A DNA stretch of 64,000 bases, taken from the NCBI GenBank assembly GCA_016946835.1, contig JACVTC010000002.1, forward strand, positions 2,906,001 to 2,970,000. The letters are read 5' to 3'. Below, piece after piece: positions 26,343-38,476 of the stretch. The translations under genes were made by a program, and so were the position numbers. Origin of the DNA: Neocallimastix lanati (nom. inval.) (Eukaryota > Neocallimastigomycota > Neocallimastigomycetes > Neocallimastigales > Neocallimastigaceae). A model generated the notes under the pieces. The model had not been told where the DNA came from and did no database searches. It saw only the letters and a list, made by a program, of their open reading frames with translations. The first letter of the stretch is position 1; each line of letters begins with the position of its first letter.

Positions 26343-29300
26343 CATATACATTAAAAACAATTCATACAGCTATTCAATTATTATCATTACTTTTTTTTTT
26401 TTTTTTTATCTTTGTATATATATGATATATTTATCATTTATTGTATATTTTTTGAGAATATTTTATATATTTGGAATGATGCAATAATAAATGTTTAATA
26501 AGAGTAGTATTATTATAGTATTCTTATAAAATGGTAAATAATAAAAATTATTATAAATATATTTAAAATAGTGGTATTTATCACAATTTTTTTTTTTGGA
26601 ATAAATATTATTATTATTATTATTAGAAATTATAAATATATGTTTAGTAATATTTATTATATACAATTGTAGATAAATATATTTTTTATAAAAAAATTAT
26701 TTCAAATTTTTATAGTAATCTATAATAATTATGTTAATAAATTTTGATTATATAGCTAAATTTTCTTTTTTCTTTTTTATTATATAAATTAATATAATTA
26801 AAAAATAAATTTTAATTATTATTTTATGATTTAAAGTAATCGTTTAAAATTTATATCAAAAATTATTTAATTTTATTTTTCTTTTTAACAATTATTAAGG
26901 ATTAATAATAAAAAAAAAAAGTATATTATCAATTTTTATATAAGATCCAAGTGTTAATATATTATATTTTTGTAAATGTAAATCATTTTTAATAATTTAT
27001 ATCAAATCTTTTTTTCAATATTTCACATATCGGATTAGATTTTGGTGGAAAATTAGAAATTAATAATGATGAATAGTGTTGGAGTAAATACTAATTTATG
27101 AGTAAATAAAATTTGTATTGGTGTTAATTAAACTAATAATATGAGTAAAATAATAATACTAATAATAATAATAAAATAAAAAAAAAAAAAAAAAAAAAAA
27201 ATTAAATTCCTTTTTAATTTAGAATTAAATATTATTAATTTTAAATTCTGATTTTTTCTCTTTTATTTTATTAATGATAAACAGTCCAACTATGAAAAAA
27301 AAAAAAAATCATTAAAAAAGAAAAATTTATTAGGTCAATATATGAACTGTTATTAAATATATATATTAATTTTAAAATAAAATATTTAATAACATAAATA
27401 ATTTTTATAAGATATATATAAATTATTATTAATACCTTAATAATTATTATTAAGTTTTAATTTCTAATGTTTACAAACTTATATTAATATTAATATTTTT
27501 ATTATTATTATTAGTATTTTTTTTATTATTAATATTATTACTGTAAAACAAAAAGAATAAAATCTTAAGATAAATTATATAATTATATAAATCATGAATT
27601 GTTATAATTAAATAAATGAATTACATATTCATAATTTAATAAATATATTTAATAATAATAATAAAAGTAGTGATTATAAAAAAATATAAATATGTACAAA
27701 AACTATAAATTTATTATTCGTCTATTAAAATATTCCCAAATTTTAATATTAATTTATCTAGTAATATAATTATTATTTATGTATATTAAAAGTTAATCCT
27801 AATATTTAATATAATAATTAATAAAATCAAATGCTTTCCTTCAAATATATAAATAAATTTATTTAAATATTGAATTTCATTATTTATATCATTACATATA
27901 TATTTATTATTATAATTTTTAAACAGATAAAAGTTAAGTATCAAATAATAAAATTTCTTAAATAATTTAATTTTTTTGAAATTTTTTAAAATATATATAA
28001 ATCTTTAAAATGATTATTAAATATATTCTAAAATATTATATTAATTTATATTAACCAATGGTATTTAAGATATTTAAAAATAAAAAAATATATATGCATA
28101 TATATATATATTTTTTAAACTAATAAATTAAATATAAAAATATTTAATATCAACAAAAATTTCTCAAAAAAAATAATAATTAAATATAAAAATATTTAAT
28201 ACAAAAAAATTTCTCAAATAAAAATTTATACTTTAACCAAAAAAAGGAATAATTAATCTTTACCTTTTTAATCTAAAAAAAAATAAATAAAAAAATAAAA
28301 TAAATTTAATTTTATTATTGAATAATTCTTTAGTTTTTTTTTTTTTTTTTTTTTTTTAATTATAAAATTTTTTTATCTTATTTTGTAATAAAATAAAAAA
28401 AAAAAAAAGAGGAAAAACATTTTATATATTGATATAAATTTTTAAAACTCATTTCATAAATATTATATATTTTAATGTTAAATAAAATTAAAAAAAAAAA
28501 AAAAACTATGCTTTTTATTATTATTTTTATAAAATCATTTTATAATTTTATTTTTATAATTTTCAATTATTTTAAACATTTTTGTTTTATTTTAATTTTA
28601 TATATATATATATATAAAATTAAAACAAAATTTTATTCTTTTTTTTTAATTTTTTTTAATGAAATATTATTTTTTCATTATGTTATTAATATTAAAATTA
28701 ACTATATTTTATATTATTTTTTTTTTATTTTTTTTTTATTTTTTTTATTGTAAAAGAATAATATTATATTAATAAAGTATAATATATAAAGTTTCCCCCT
28801 TATTTTTAATATATCAAAGAAAAATTTTATTTTTTATTATTTTTACATTTGTTGAAACTAAAGATTATCATATTTTTCAATAAAAAGTTTATATAATATA
28901 TTTTTCAATAATTTGATTTACACAACAGATAAACATAGAATTAAAAATATTATATATAAATCTTTTTTTATATATTATAATATAAAAATTATCTTTATTT
29001 TTGTTATAATTACATCTTAAGATTAATATAGTACATGAATATAAAAATTGATATAAAAGTATAATAATAAATGATACATTTAAATTGTAATTTTTTTTTT
29101 TTTTTTGAATTGATATAATTTTTTAATATTTATTTTTATATTTATTTTTATTTTTATTTTTATCTTTTATCTTTTATTTTTTTTTTACATTCAAATATAT
29201 AAAAAAAAAAATTGTATTTCAAAGAACAAAATATTAAATTATTATAATTGTTTTAATTTATATAATATAATATTAATTTCTAACAATACTATTAAATTGA

Positions 29301-30219
29301 TCTTCTTTTTAAATATAATTATTATTGTTTTCTTTTTTTTCTCTTTTTTTAATTAATTATTATTTAAATTATGAATTTTTACCAACATGTAAATCTTTTT
29401 TTTTTTTAATATTTTTAATAATATTTATAATTCTTTATTAAAAATAAATAATTAATTAATTATTATTAAATATTGATATATCTTTTTTATTTCATTTTGA
29501 AATTTCTATAATAATATTAAAAAAAATCCAAATTTCTATTATTGATGTGAAGTACAGATTTTCCAATTTTGAAACAATTTTTCAAAAAAAAAAATATATA
29601 TATATTAATTAAAGATTAAATATAATGGGATAATTATAAGCTATAACAATAATAAATAATAAATAATAAAATAATTAAATAATAAAATAATTAAATAGAT
29701 AAGATTATTATCAATTATTGTATTATTTATAGTTATTTCTGTGCTTTCTTTTTTTTTTTTTATAATTTAATTTAATAATAATATGGATAAAAAAAAAAAA
29801 GTATTACAGAATAATTTATTTTAATAAAAGTAAAGAACAGAAATGTTTCACATTAAAGTAAAAGATAATAGCGTAATATTAGAAAAGAATAAACGGCTAT
29901 TGATGATAATAAATTATTTTTTACCAAGTATAATATTAAAATATATTCATTTTTAAAAAAAAAGAAAAAAAAAGTATTCGAATTAATAGCTTATTTTAAT
30001 TCATATAAATATATATATTTTGAATAAAAATATAAAAGGTAATTCTTTTTCCTTCTTTTTTTTTTTTTTTTTTGTTTTATTTTATTTTTTTTTTCATAAT
30101 TTGATTTAGATTTAACATTTATTAAAAAAAAATTTTTTGATTTATAGGAAAATAGAAAATAGATAGTATATATTTATTAATAATTAAAAAAGGTTAGAGT
30201 TAAATAATAAAAAAATATA

Positions 30220-30545
30220 AATATAAATAATATCAATAAAAATAAATAATATCAATAAAAATAAATAATATCAATAAAAATAAATAATGTCTATAAAAAT
30301 AAATAATATCAATAAAAATAAATAATGTCTATAAAAATAAATAATATCTATAAAAATAAATAATATCAATAAAAATAAATAATATCAATAAAAATAAATA
30401 ATATCAATAAAAATAAATAATATCAATAAAAATAAATAATATCAATAAAAATAAATAATATCAATAAAAATAAATAATATCAATAAAAATAAATAATATC
30501 AATAAAAATAAATAATATCAATAAAAATAAATAAAATCAATAAAA
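30220..30545. repeat. 19-bp minisatellite (AATAATATCAATAAAAATA)n
   Basis: About 16-17 head-to-tail copies of the 19-bp unit. A variant with ATGTC or ATCTA in place of ATATCA occurs in a few adjacent copies, and two diverged copies follow to about 30600. Not in phase with any coding frame. Confidence 0.9.
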
Positions 30546-32364
30546 TCAGTAATAATAAATATTATAAATATTATCAATAAAAATAAATATTATCAGTAAA
30601 AATAATAATTAAATAAAAATGAAATATAGAAGTTGACTAGTCATTCAACTATAAAAAAAGATAATATCATTAATATATAATTGAATAGGACTATTAAAAA
30701 TTGATTGTATGTAGGATTGTAAAAATGATGTATTCGTAATAGTAAATTTAAATACAAATGTTTTTATGTTTTTATGTTTTTATGATACAATACATTTTTA
30801 TTTACATTTGATATTTTGAACATTTTTAAAATGTAGTTGTATATAATTATAAAATACTTTTTGATAGTAAATATAAAAAATATAAAAATTTTATATTGAA
30901 AAATTTTATTAATTAATAAAGTTTTAATATATAGGTAATAATTAGTCATAATTAATTTTCTTCGAGTAATTATGAGTAATATTAATTAATTTAGTTAAAT
31001 TAATGATTTTCGATAATTTTTGTATGAGTTAATAATAGTCAAAATTGTATATGAAACATTTGAGAACCAATTAAATTATTGTGTTTGAAGATCAATTAAT
31101 AATTAAGTCAATAAACATGTAAAATTGTATTTCATTTTTGATTAATGTAAAAAAATATAATCATGCGCCTCATTAAAAATTCATATTCTTTTTAACCTTA
31201 ATAATTCTATTTATAGAATATATATTTAATGTGTAATAAAGATAAAATTATAGAAATTTAATTAATAAGCATTGTATAATATAAATATCTATGTCAATTC
31301 TGAGTAATTATCATAAAAATTCTATTTATAGATTTATATTATTTCGAATTTTTGAATTAAGTTATTTGGAAATTATGTAATAGTTTAGTCATTAAATTAA
31401 TATGAATTTATTGTTTATTCATATATGTATAATTCTTTTTAGAAAGTAAAAAATAACTATGTTTTATTATTCATTTATATATACTAGTTTTTCTTTCTTA
31501 TACTGTTAATTTTATATGCTTTTTCCACGTTTGGATAATTAATTTTATTATATTTAAAAAAAATATTTATAATAATTATTTAATTATTCAATCAGTATGT
31601 TTTATATTCAATCAGTATGTTTTAATTATAATATGAAAAATGTCTTATTTTATTATTTTTATTTTATGTATCTTTAATGTGTCTCTTTTTTTGTTAAAAA
31701 TATAATAAATATACTCTTAATTTTTAATAATATGGAAATTTAAGAAATATATATTTTCCATTGTGTAACGTTAAGTTAATAGTAAAAAACTATAAATAAT
31801 ATAGATTTAATTTGTAATTTTTTTAAATTATTATAATATTGTATTTTGCTTATTGTGATTTAATATAATATATATTAAAATTTTATTTTTAATTAGTGAA
31901 TATTTAATTTACTAAATGAATTTACATATGAATTATCTTTTGTACTTTTTAATAAAAAAAAAAGAAATAAAATTAAGCCATCATTATAATAAAAAAAAGA
32001 AAAGAAAGAAGTTGTTCAAAATATTAGTATTGTTTAAATATATACATTTATTTATTTATTATAATTTTTTATAAGAAACAAAATATATCATCCATTTAAT
32101 AATATATAATGTTATAATATTTTATTTTACGTTTGTTTCCCAGTATAAATTTAAATTTATATGAATAAATATGAATAATTGAATATTACATTGTTTATAC
32201 AAAGTAATTTAATAAAAAAATAAAAATAAAAATAAAAATAAAAAATAAAAAATATATATTGTTATTCAAGTAAATATATTAATAAATATTAAATATATTA
32301 TCTTTTATGCATTAACAAAATAAGAAAAAATTTTTTGATTTAATTTTTTATTTTGTCAAAAATA

Positions 32365-32396
<32 letters not shown>

Positions 32397-32530
32397 CAAT
32401 TAATATATATTAATTTAATATTGAATTCACATTTGTGATAATTGAAAATTTGATATAAAAAGAACAAAAAAATCTCTTGAAAAATTAAAATTCAAAATTA
32501 ATTATTAAATTAATTATTACTATAAAGTTT

Positions 32531-32551
32531 TTTTCTCTGGAAGAAAAATAA
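32531..32551 (+). promoter_or_regulatory. Candidate promoter element shared by both GH6 genes
   Basis: TTTTCTCTGGAAGAAAA lies about 110 bp upstream of the GH6 start codon. The identical 17 bases occur on the minus strand at 40054-40038, about 83 bp upstream of the paralogue. Weaker similarity continues downstream of it (AGTGCTAGAATCAC here, AGTGCAAGACAC there). It may be a regulatory site or only the retained end of the duplication. Confidence 0.45.
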
Positions 32552-32656
32552 CCATTAGTGTTTTTTTTTATTAAAAAAAAGTTTATTACAAATAAATTTA
32601 GTGCTAGAATCACTATATTTTTTAATATTTTATAATTGAGTTTAAAATTTAAGAAA

Positions 32657-34129
32657 ATGAAGACTACTATTGCTTTAACTGCTGTTGCTGCTCTTGCCGC
32701 TAAGGTTTCTGCCGCTTGTTGGTCACAACCTCTCGGATATCCATGTTGTTCTTCTCCAAATGCTGAAGTTTATTACACTGATAACGATGGTAAATGGAGT
32801 GTCGAAAACAACGATTGGTGTGGTATTCCAGTTAAAGAAGAATGCTGGGCTAAGAAGTTAGGATATTCTTGCTGTACTTCAACCTCTAGAGTTGAATACA
32901 CTGATAATGATGGTAAGTGGGGTATTGAAAATGGTAACTGGTGTGGTATTGTTGACGGAGGTGTTCCAACTCCAGGTCCAAATCCAGGTCCAAATGTTGA
33001 TCCAGTTCCAGGTTCTCAATATGATCACAATGGTAAGAATCCATTCGCTGGTCATGAATTCTACCTTAACCCATACTACCTTGATGAAGTTGATGGTGCC
33101 ATTGCTCAAATGTCCGATTCTTCTCTTATCTCTAAGGCTGAAAAGATGAAGACTTACTCTAATGCTATTTGGTTAGATACCATCAAGAACATGCAAACCT
33201 GGTTAGAAACTAACTTAAAGGGAGCTCTTGCTCAACAAGAATCTACTGGTAAAACTGTTTTAACTGTCTTTGTTGTTTACGATTTACCAGGTCGTGATTG
33301 TCACGCTCTTGCTTCCAATGGTGAACTTCTTGCCAATGACAGTGATTGGGCTCGTTACAAGTCTGAATACATTGATGTCATTGAAGAAAAGTTAAAGTAC
33401 TACAAATCTCAACCAGTTGTTCTTATTGTTGAACCAGATTCTCTTGCTAACTTAGTTACTAACCTTGACAGTACTCCAGCTTGTCGTGATTCTGAAAAGT
33501 ACTATCTTGATGGTCATGCTTACTTAATTCAAAAGTTAGGTGTTCTTAAACATATTGCTATGTATCTTGATATTGGTCACGCCTTCTGGTTAGGTTGGGA
33601 TGATAACCGTGAAAAGGCTGCTAAGGTTTATGCCAAGGTTGTTAACTCTGGTTCTCCAGGTCAAGTTCGTGGTTTCACTGATAATGTTGCTAACTACACT
33701 CCATGGGAAGATCCAACTCTTTCTCGTGGTCCAGAAACTGAATGGAACCCATGTCCAGATGAAAAGAGATACTTAGAAGCTATGCACAAGGACTTCAAGT
33801 CTGCTGGTATTAAGTCAGTTTACTTCGTTTGTGATACTTCTCGTAATGGTAAGAAGGTTGATCGTAAGCACCCAGGTGAATGGTGTAACCAAACTGGAGT
33901 TGGTGTTGGTGCCAGACCACAAGCTAGTCCAATTTCCAGTATGGATTACCTTGATGCTTTCTACTGGATTAAGCCACTTGGTGAATCAGATGGTACTTCT
34001 GATACTTCTGCTGCTCGTTATGATGGTTACTGTGGTCACGATACTGCTATGAAGCCAGCTCCAGAAGCCGGTCAATGGTTCCAAAAGCACTTCGAACAAG
34101 GTATTAAGAATGCTAACCCACCACTCTAA
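32657..34129 (+). CDS. Secreted GH6 cellobiohydrolase/endoglucanase with two N-terminal dockerin-like modules (490 aa)
   Basis: Hydrolyses beta-1,4-glucan by inversion. The ATG at 32657 is chosen because it opens a signal peptide ([19 protein letters not shown], about 1-19) and matches the paralogue's start; the upstream TTG frame is untranslated leader. Two Cys-rich CBM10-type fungal dockerin modules follow at about 21-55 and 63-96 ([11 protein letters not shown]... / [11 protein letters not shown]..., each ending WCG), then a Pro/Gly linker (about 100-120). The GH6 domain carries [16 protein letters not shown] (Asp214), the general acid in [12 protein letters not shown] (Asp261), [25 protein letters not shown] and [11 protein letters not shown]. 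Intronless. The dockerins should anchor it to the extracellular cellulosome. The coding sequence is much richer in G+C and more codon-biased than the surrounding DNA, as expected for a highly expressed gene. Confidence 0.96.
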   Translation: MKTTIALTAVAALAAKVSAACWSQPLGYPCCSSPNAEVYYTDNDGKWSVENNDWCGIPVKEECWAKKLGYSCCTSTSRVEYTDNDGKWGIENGNWCGIVDGGVPTPGPNPGPNVDPVPGSQYDHNGKNPFAGHEFYLNPYYLDEVDGAIAQMSDSSLISKAEKMKTYSNAIWLDTIKNMQTWLETNLKGALAQQESTGKTVLTVFVVYDLPGRDCHALASNGELLANDSDWARYKSEYIDVIEEKLKYYKSQPVVLIVEPDSLANLVTNLDSTPACRDSEKYYLDGHAYLIQKLGVLKHIAMYLDIGHAFWLGWDDNREKAAKVYAKVVNSGSPGQVRGFTDNVANYTPWEDPTLSRGPETEWNPCPDEKRYLEAMHKDFKSAGIKSVYFVCDTSRNGKKVDRKHPGEWCNQTGVGVGARPQASPISSMDYLDAFYWIKPLGESDGTSDTSAARYDGYCGHDTAMKPAPEAGQWFQKHFEQGIKNANPPL

Positions 34130-34921
34130 ATTGATTAAAAAATTTAAAAAAATAGTTTTGTAATAAATATCTTTAATTCTAATTATTTTGCGATATGTAA
34201 TTGTAAAAAGTTGAATTAATGATAAACACTAATGAAATTCCAAAAAAAAAGAAAAAACCAAAAGAATAAAAAAATATTAATAGAAAATACAAAAAGAAAA
34301 AATACATTAAATAAAAAAAGGAAGATTGAATATTTATTTGACTTTATATAAAATAAAAAGAATAAACAAAAATAAAAATAAAATAGTTTTTAGATTATAT
34401 TTTAATAAATTAAAAATATATTCTTAATGTAACTTAAAGTGAAAAAAATAAATAAAAAAAGTAAAAAGAAGTAAAAGTGAAGTTTGTTATTTTATGTGTT
34501 TTGTGTTTTAAGTTTATTAAATATAATTTAAAAAGTTAATACTATTATAAAATTTATTATAATGCGAATTTTCATTATTCTAAGGATTTATAATATAGTA
34601 AAATTTTATAATATTATTGATTTGTATATAGTTGAGATTTTTTTTCATTCTGACGAATGTCAATGATAAATGGTAAAGAAGAAAAATTTTAAATGACAAA
34701 TATTAATTCGTTGCCTATAAATGAAAAATATTAATCATTAAAAAGGAGTTATTATTAATGGATAGTAAGAGTTAGAGGCCCTATCGTCATTGAAACTTAT
34801 AATGTAATAGTTTTTCTAAATATTATTAATATTTTCATATATTTTTTTTCTAATGTGAAAAAAAAAATATTGTGATAGTGAAAATAGGAATATTAATATT
34901 AGTGATAGTGAAAATTATAAT
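34130..34921. other. Intergenic region downstream of the first GH6 gene
   Basis: AT-rich 3' flank. It shows no evident similarity to the 3' flank of the GH6 paralogue, so the duplication seems to stop near the stop codon. The part from about 34640 to 34800 is less AT-rich and may be further retroelement debris, but I cannot align it. Confidence 0.45.
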
Positions 34922-35245
34922 ATCGTTACTACTACTAATTTAGTGAATAGTTCAATTGGTAAAAATCGTGGTAATTTAAGTAATTTTCTGAATAATGAGT
35001 ATGTAAATATATATGTGACGTGGTACCGATTATATAACTTTTTTCTTGCTCTTGCATCTTTAAGATGGAATTCTTTAAATTTCATCGATGATCTCTATGT
35101 TTTATTCCTTAGGAAGATTGGAGCGTTTAATCCTCTTTCTTCCTATGACTCTATTTCTAATTTTGAAGATTATATCAATCATTATATATACTTTTTCATG
35201 TATTTAAACTTCATGTATTTTTTAAAAAATAATATTATTAAATAA
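34922..35245 (+). pseudogene. Retroelement C-terminal fragment (plus-strand copy 1)
   Basis: Encodes NSSIGKNRGNLSNFLNNE then VNIYVTWYRLYNFFLA, similar to the minus-strand copy at 36402-36283 for about 115 bp. After about 35040 the two diverge. It corresponds to the stretch before the FLLGGR motif of the fuller copy at 36802-37101. No upstream coding part, so non-functional. Confidence 0.55.
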
Positions 35246-35258
35246 AGTTTATTCCTAG

Positions 35259-35299
<41 letters not shown>

Positions 35300-35672
35300 A
35301 TATATACTTGTTCCTTCTTGGTGGGACTTTAGTTTTAAATGAGCTACATTTCGATAGTGGGGAACAGAGATAATTAAATGAACTACTTTTCAAAGGTTCA
35401 TCTGAGTCACCTGTTCCAAAAATTGTGGGCTTGGCGGAATTCTTAACAAGTGCAATACCTATTATAAGTAGTTCGTTTAAGCTATTATTTGATAGGTATT
35501 ATAAAATACCAAACTTATCCAAGAGCGTCGACGTCGTACTGATAAGGCATAATGATAATACAGGATCATCATCTATTTCTACGAAGGGTGAATCTCGCCC
35601 TAGAAGTTCAATAAATGTTGAATTCGGGGAGAGTTTAGTGGACACCACACTATCTATTTTAATGATGTAACT
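35300..35672 (+). pseudogene. Retroelement C-terminal fragment (plus-strand copy 2)
   Basis: Follows a 36-nt A run and reads FLLGGTLVLNELHFDSG, an in-frame stop, then PVPKIVGLAEFLTSAIPI and an arginine/serine-rich end. The spacing between the FLLGG motif and the hydrophobic AxxL...IPI motif resembles the copy at 36802-37101 (TPFLVVTAALLQSIIPIA). Strongly diverged, and assigned mainly by motif order and location. Confidence 0.4.
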
Positions 35673-35875
35673 TCTAGGTTTTATTTCTTTTTTATTTGTT
35701 AGGAAGGGAAAAATTCCCGCATAGTACAACTTGTCGAAATACATAGTATTTTCGAGCTTTTTTATTTTTTTATTTTTTAAATTTTTTTATTTTTAATTTC
35801 AAATGTACTTTTCACTTACATGTATTTTTTTTAAAATAAAATTAATAAAATTTTGGAAGTGTATTCTCTTCCCTG

Positions 35876-35909
<34 letters not shown>

Positions 35910-35911
<2 letters not shown>

Positions 35912-36288
35912 AATAACTTTCTTCTTGGTGGAAGAGATGCAGACAGAATAGATTTAAATTATAAAAAGGAATGGAATATTTTGTCTAATAACCAAATCAT
36001 TTCTGATGATTATTCAAAAACGCCGTTCTTGGTGCGATCTGCAGCTCTCTTTACAGAAATTATGCCTCGGGCTTATTACTCGACAAGGGTTACTATTCCG
36101 AAAGTATAAGTGCAAACTAACCAGGAGCGTCAACGCTGAAAATGCAGTAAGACAGGCTAGCAGGGCCAAGAACGGCGTTTTTGAATAATCACCAGAAATG
36201 ATTTGGTTATTAGACAAAATATTCCATTCCTTTTTATAATTTAAATCTATTATATCAGCATCCCTTCCAACAAGAAGAAAGTTATTTA
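35910..36288. repeat. Large palindrome: two inverted arms of about 124 bp around a 132-bp spacer
   Basis: Left arm 35910-36033 (TAAATAACTTTCTTCTTGG ... CGCCGTTCTTGG) and right arm 36166-36288 are inverted copies with few mismatches. Both arms encode the retroelement tail (FLLGGRDAD..., LNYKKEWNILSNNQII, DYSKTPFL), and the spacer encodes its last part in a shifted frame (NAENAVRQASRAKN). Outside it lies a second inverted pair, 34922-35040 against 36402-36283. Confidence 0.85.
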
Positions 36289-36376
36289 ATCGGTACCACG
36301 TCACATATATATTTACACACTCATTATTTAGAAAATTATTTAAATTACTACGATTTTCACCAATTGAACTATTCAC
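36014..36376 (-). pseudogene. Retroelement C-terminal fragment (minus-strand copy 3)
   Basis: An open frame of 120 codons. It reads NNFLNNE, CVNIYVTWYRLNNFLLVGRDAD, KKEWNILSNNQII and SGDYSKTPFL in the retroelement tail's own frame. It then crosses the palindrome junction and continues on the opposite strand of the spacer, so the last third (LLACLTAFSALTLL...) is meaningless antisense. The open frame is a by-product of the inversion. Confidence 0.55.
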
Positions 36377-36506
36377 TAAATTAGTAGTAGTAATCTGTAA
36401 TAACAGTGTTTACATTACTATTTGATATTGGACAATATTTAGAAATTATATAAAATTTTTCATAAAGAATATCAATGTCTTTAAAATATTTCATTCGAAA
36501 TTCACG

Positions 36507-36546
<40 letters not shown>

Positions 36547-36801
36547 GTCAGCAAACTTGTTTCATCTTTATTAATTAAATATTTGACAAAATACATGTAA
36601 TAAAAAGAAAAAAAAAAAGATAAAAAAAAAACAAAAAAAAAAAAAACACAAAATAAAATAAAAAAATGGTATAAAGTAATCTAGTTTCATTTAATTAATA
36701 TCTGTAATAAGACTTCACAAGGGCATTATTATATTGAAGTATAATAATTAATTTTTGACTTCACAATGTTAATCATAATTTTAAGATACGAAATTGTGAT
36801 C

Positions 36802-37960
36802 TTAATTGGTAGCGCTAACCCTACTGGCCTGTCTTACTGTTTCTTCAGCATTGATGCTCTTGGTAGTAGTAGTACGATTCGATTTGAACCTATTTAACAA
36901 AGACCATGGCTGGCCAATAGCAATAGGTATAATCGATTGAAGAAGAGCCGCAGTAACCACCAAGAATGGAGTATCAGAATAAGCACCTGATTTCATCTGG
37001 CACTTAAATAGATCCTTCCATTCCCTTGTACTGTTATTAATACTTCTTCCTCCAAGAAGGAAATTAAACACTTTTTCACACACACTAAAATCAATATACA
37101 CATTATTTTCAATACTATTACTAGCATTACTAAAATACTATTACTAATATCATTATAACTATTACTACTATAACTATTATTACTATTACTATTATTACTA
37201 TTACTATTATTATTACCATTATTACTATTACTATTATCATTATTACTATTAACGATATCATTTGTTAGTTTGCCACAGTTAAAAGCGTTATATAAAAATA
37301 AAATTTTATCATTGACTTTACTACGAATATAATTGAAAGAAAGGACAATCAATTAATCAATGCCTTATCCATTATTTATTACTTTTACAACAGGGACAAA
37401 AATTAGGACACGTTTGATCTATTATTTTTGCAGATTTAGCAATTCTAGCATCTAATCTATATCCGCTTCGTGCTCTCAATAGCCAATAGAAACCATATGA
37501 AAGATCAGGATATTCATATTCATAACATAGTTTTATAAAATCTGAAGTTTCTTCGAATCAGTTTTTGTCATAAAATTCAGCTTTAATAAAATTGATTTTC
37601 ATATCTCTTTTCCAATAAAAATCCTTAATTTTTTTATCGTTACTACATCTTTTCTCTAGTTTACGTTTAATAGTTCTACTTTCTTTCGTCCATGTATATT
37701 TTCTATATTTTGGAATATTATTAATTAAATATGAAATAATACAATTTGAATCTCACGGAAAAGATAGCATTTAGAAAACCAATGTTCCAATTGAGGATTA
37801 TTATTTTTTTCTATAAAAACAAGGACATCTTTCTGGACAGTCATATTAGATCATATTGGCATCTTTGACAACACAAGTATTGGAATTTATATCCACATCT
37901 TGCACCAAGAGGCAAGTTATATAATCGTACTTCTAAACTTTACATATTTTTTAATACTAA
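36802..37960 (-). pseudogene. Decayed C-terminal region of a non-LTR-type retroelement ORF with two CPxxCPC zinc-knuckle blocks
   Basis: Read on the minus strand from about 37930: YNLPLGARCGYKFQYLCC, then CPERCPCFYRKK...LEHWFSKCYLF, then RKYTWTKESRTIKRKL, YEYEYPDLSYGFYWLL, RARSGYRLDARIAKSAK and CPNFCPCCKSNK...LIDCPFF. The CPxxCPC...H....C arrangement is typical of the tail of non-LTR reverse transcriptase ORFs. It runs on into a Ser/Asn-rich spacer (about 37250-37130) and a last domain (36802-37101) with FLLGGRSINN, STREWKDLF, SGAYSDTPFLV and NAEETVRQASR, then a stop. At least two stops and several frameshifts break it, and no reverse-transcriptase core (YxDD) is present. The presence of two zinc blocks suggests a fused or duplicated tail. 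Confidence 0.6.
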
Positions 37961-38476
37961 ATTGCATGTCGTTATTTTTAACAAATTTACTAGCTATGAT
38001 ACGTTATTATTAATTTAAAATAAAACTTTCTAATTTAATAAATTATAAAAAAAAAAAAAATATTATTATTATTCCTAAATATTTTTGTTTTCTTTAAATA
38101 TGTTATTTCTTAAAAAAAATTTTACAAACATTTATAAGAATTATACCCCAATTAAGAAAATATATAAACCATTAATATTTACACTTCATATTGCAACATT
38201 TGAAAAACTTCTTTCATAATTATTAGGTTCTTACTTTATTTATTTATTTATTTATTATTATTTTTTAAAGGAAACAATAATATAATTTTTATTACAATTT
38301 ATTTATTTTTTATTATTTCATTAATCTATTAACTTTTTATAGATTTATTTAGATTTATTTTAATCTTTTTTTTTCTCTTATTTTATATTTTCTTTTTTTA
38401 TTTTAATATTTATTTATTTATTTATTTTTTCTTTTAGTTTTATTATTTGATATTATGTGTTAAAACACTAAACTGC
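37961..38476. other. Short AT-rich spacer between retroelement debris and the second GH6 gene
   Basis: No coding potential. Contains short TTTA arrays near 38240 and 38405 and the presumed 3' untranslated region of the minus-strand GH6 gene. Confidence 0.5.

Larger units (their letters stand above)
26343..32656. other. Long gene-poor AT-rich region
   Basis: About 6.3 kb in which I recognise no gene. Frames at 26463-26666, 28475-28753 and 30764-30949 are Ile/Phe/Tyr/Lys-only products of AT-rich DNA. A short frame from ATG 29842 (MFHIKVKDNSVILEKNK..., 38 codons) has slightly better composition but no support. A 19-bp minisatellite lies at 30220-30545. The 3' end is the promoter of the GH6 gene. 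Confidence 0.55.

Noticed and set aside
28475-28753. 92-codon plus-strand frame
   Set aside because: Composed almost only of Ile, Phe, Lys, Tyr and Asn with homopolymer runs; no domain and no flanking exon.
32636-32656. Seven-codon N-terminal addition to the first GH6 protein
   Set aside because: It would start at TTG, is absent from the paralogue and would sit before a complete signal peptide.
32879-34052. Alternative-frame ORFs within both GH6 genes (also 38554-39733)
   Set aside because: Present symmetrically in both paralogues as out-of-frame readings of the codon-biased GH6 sequence.
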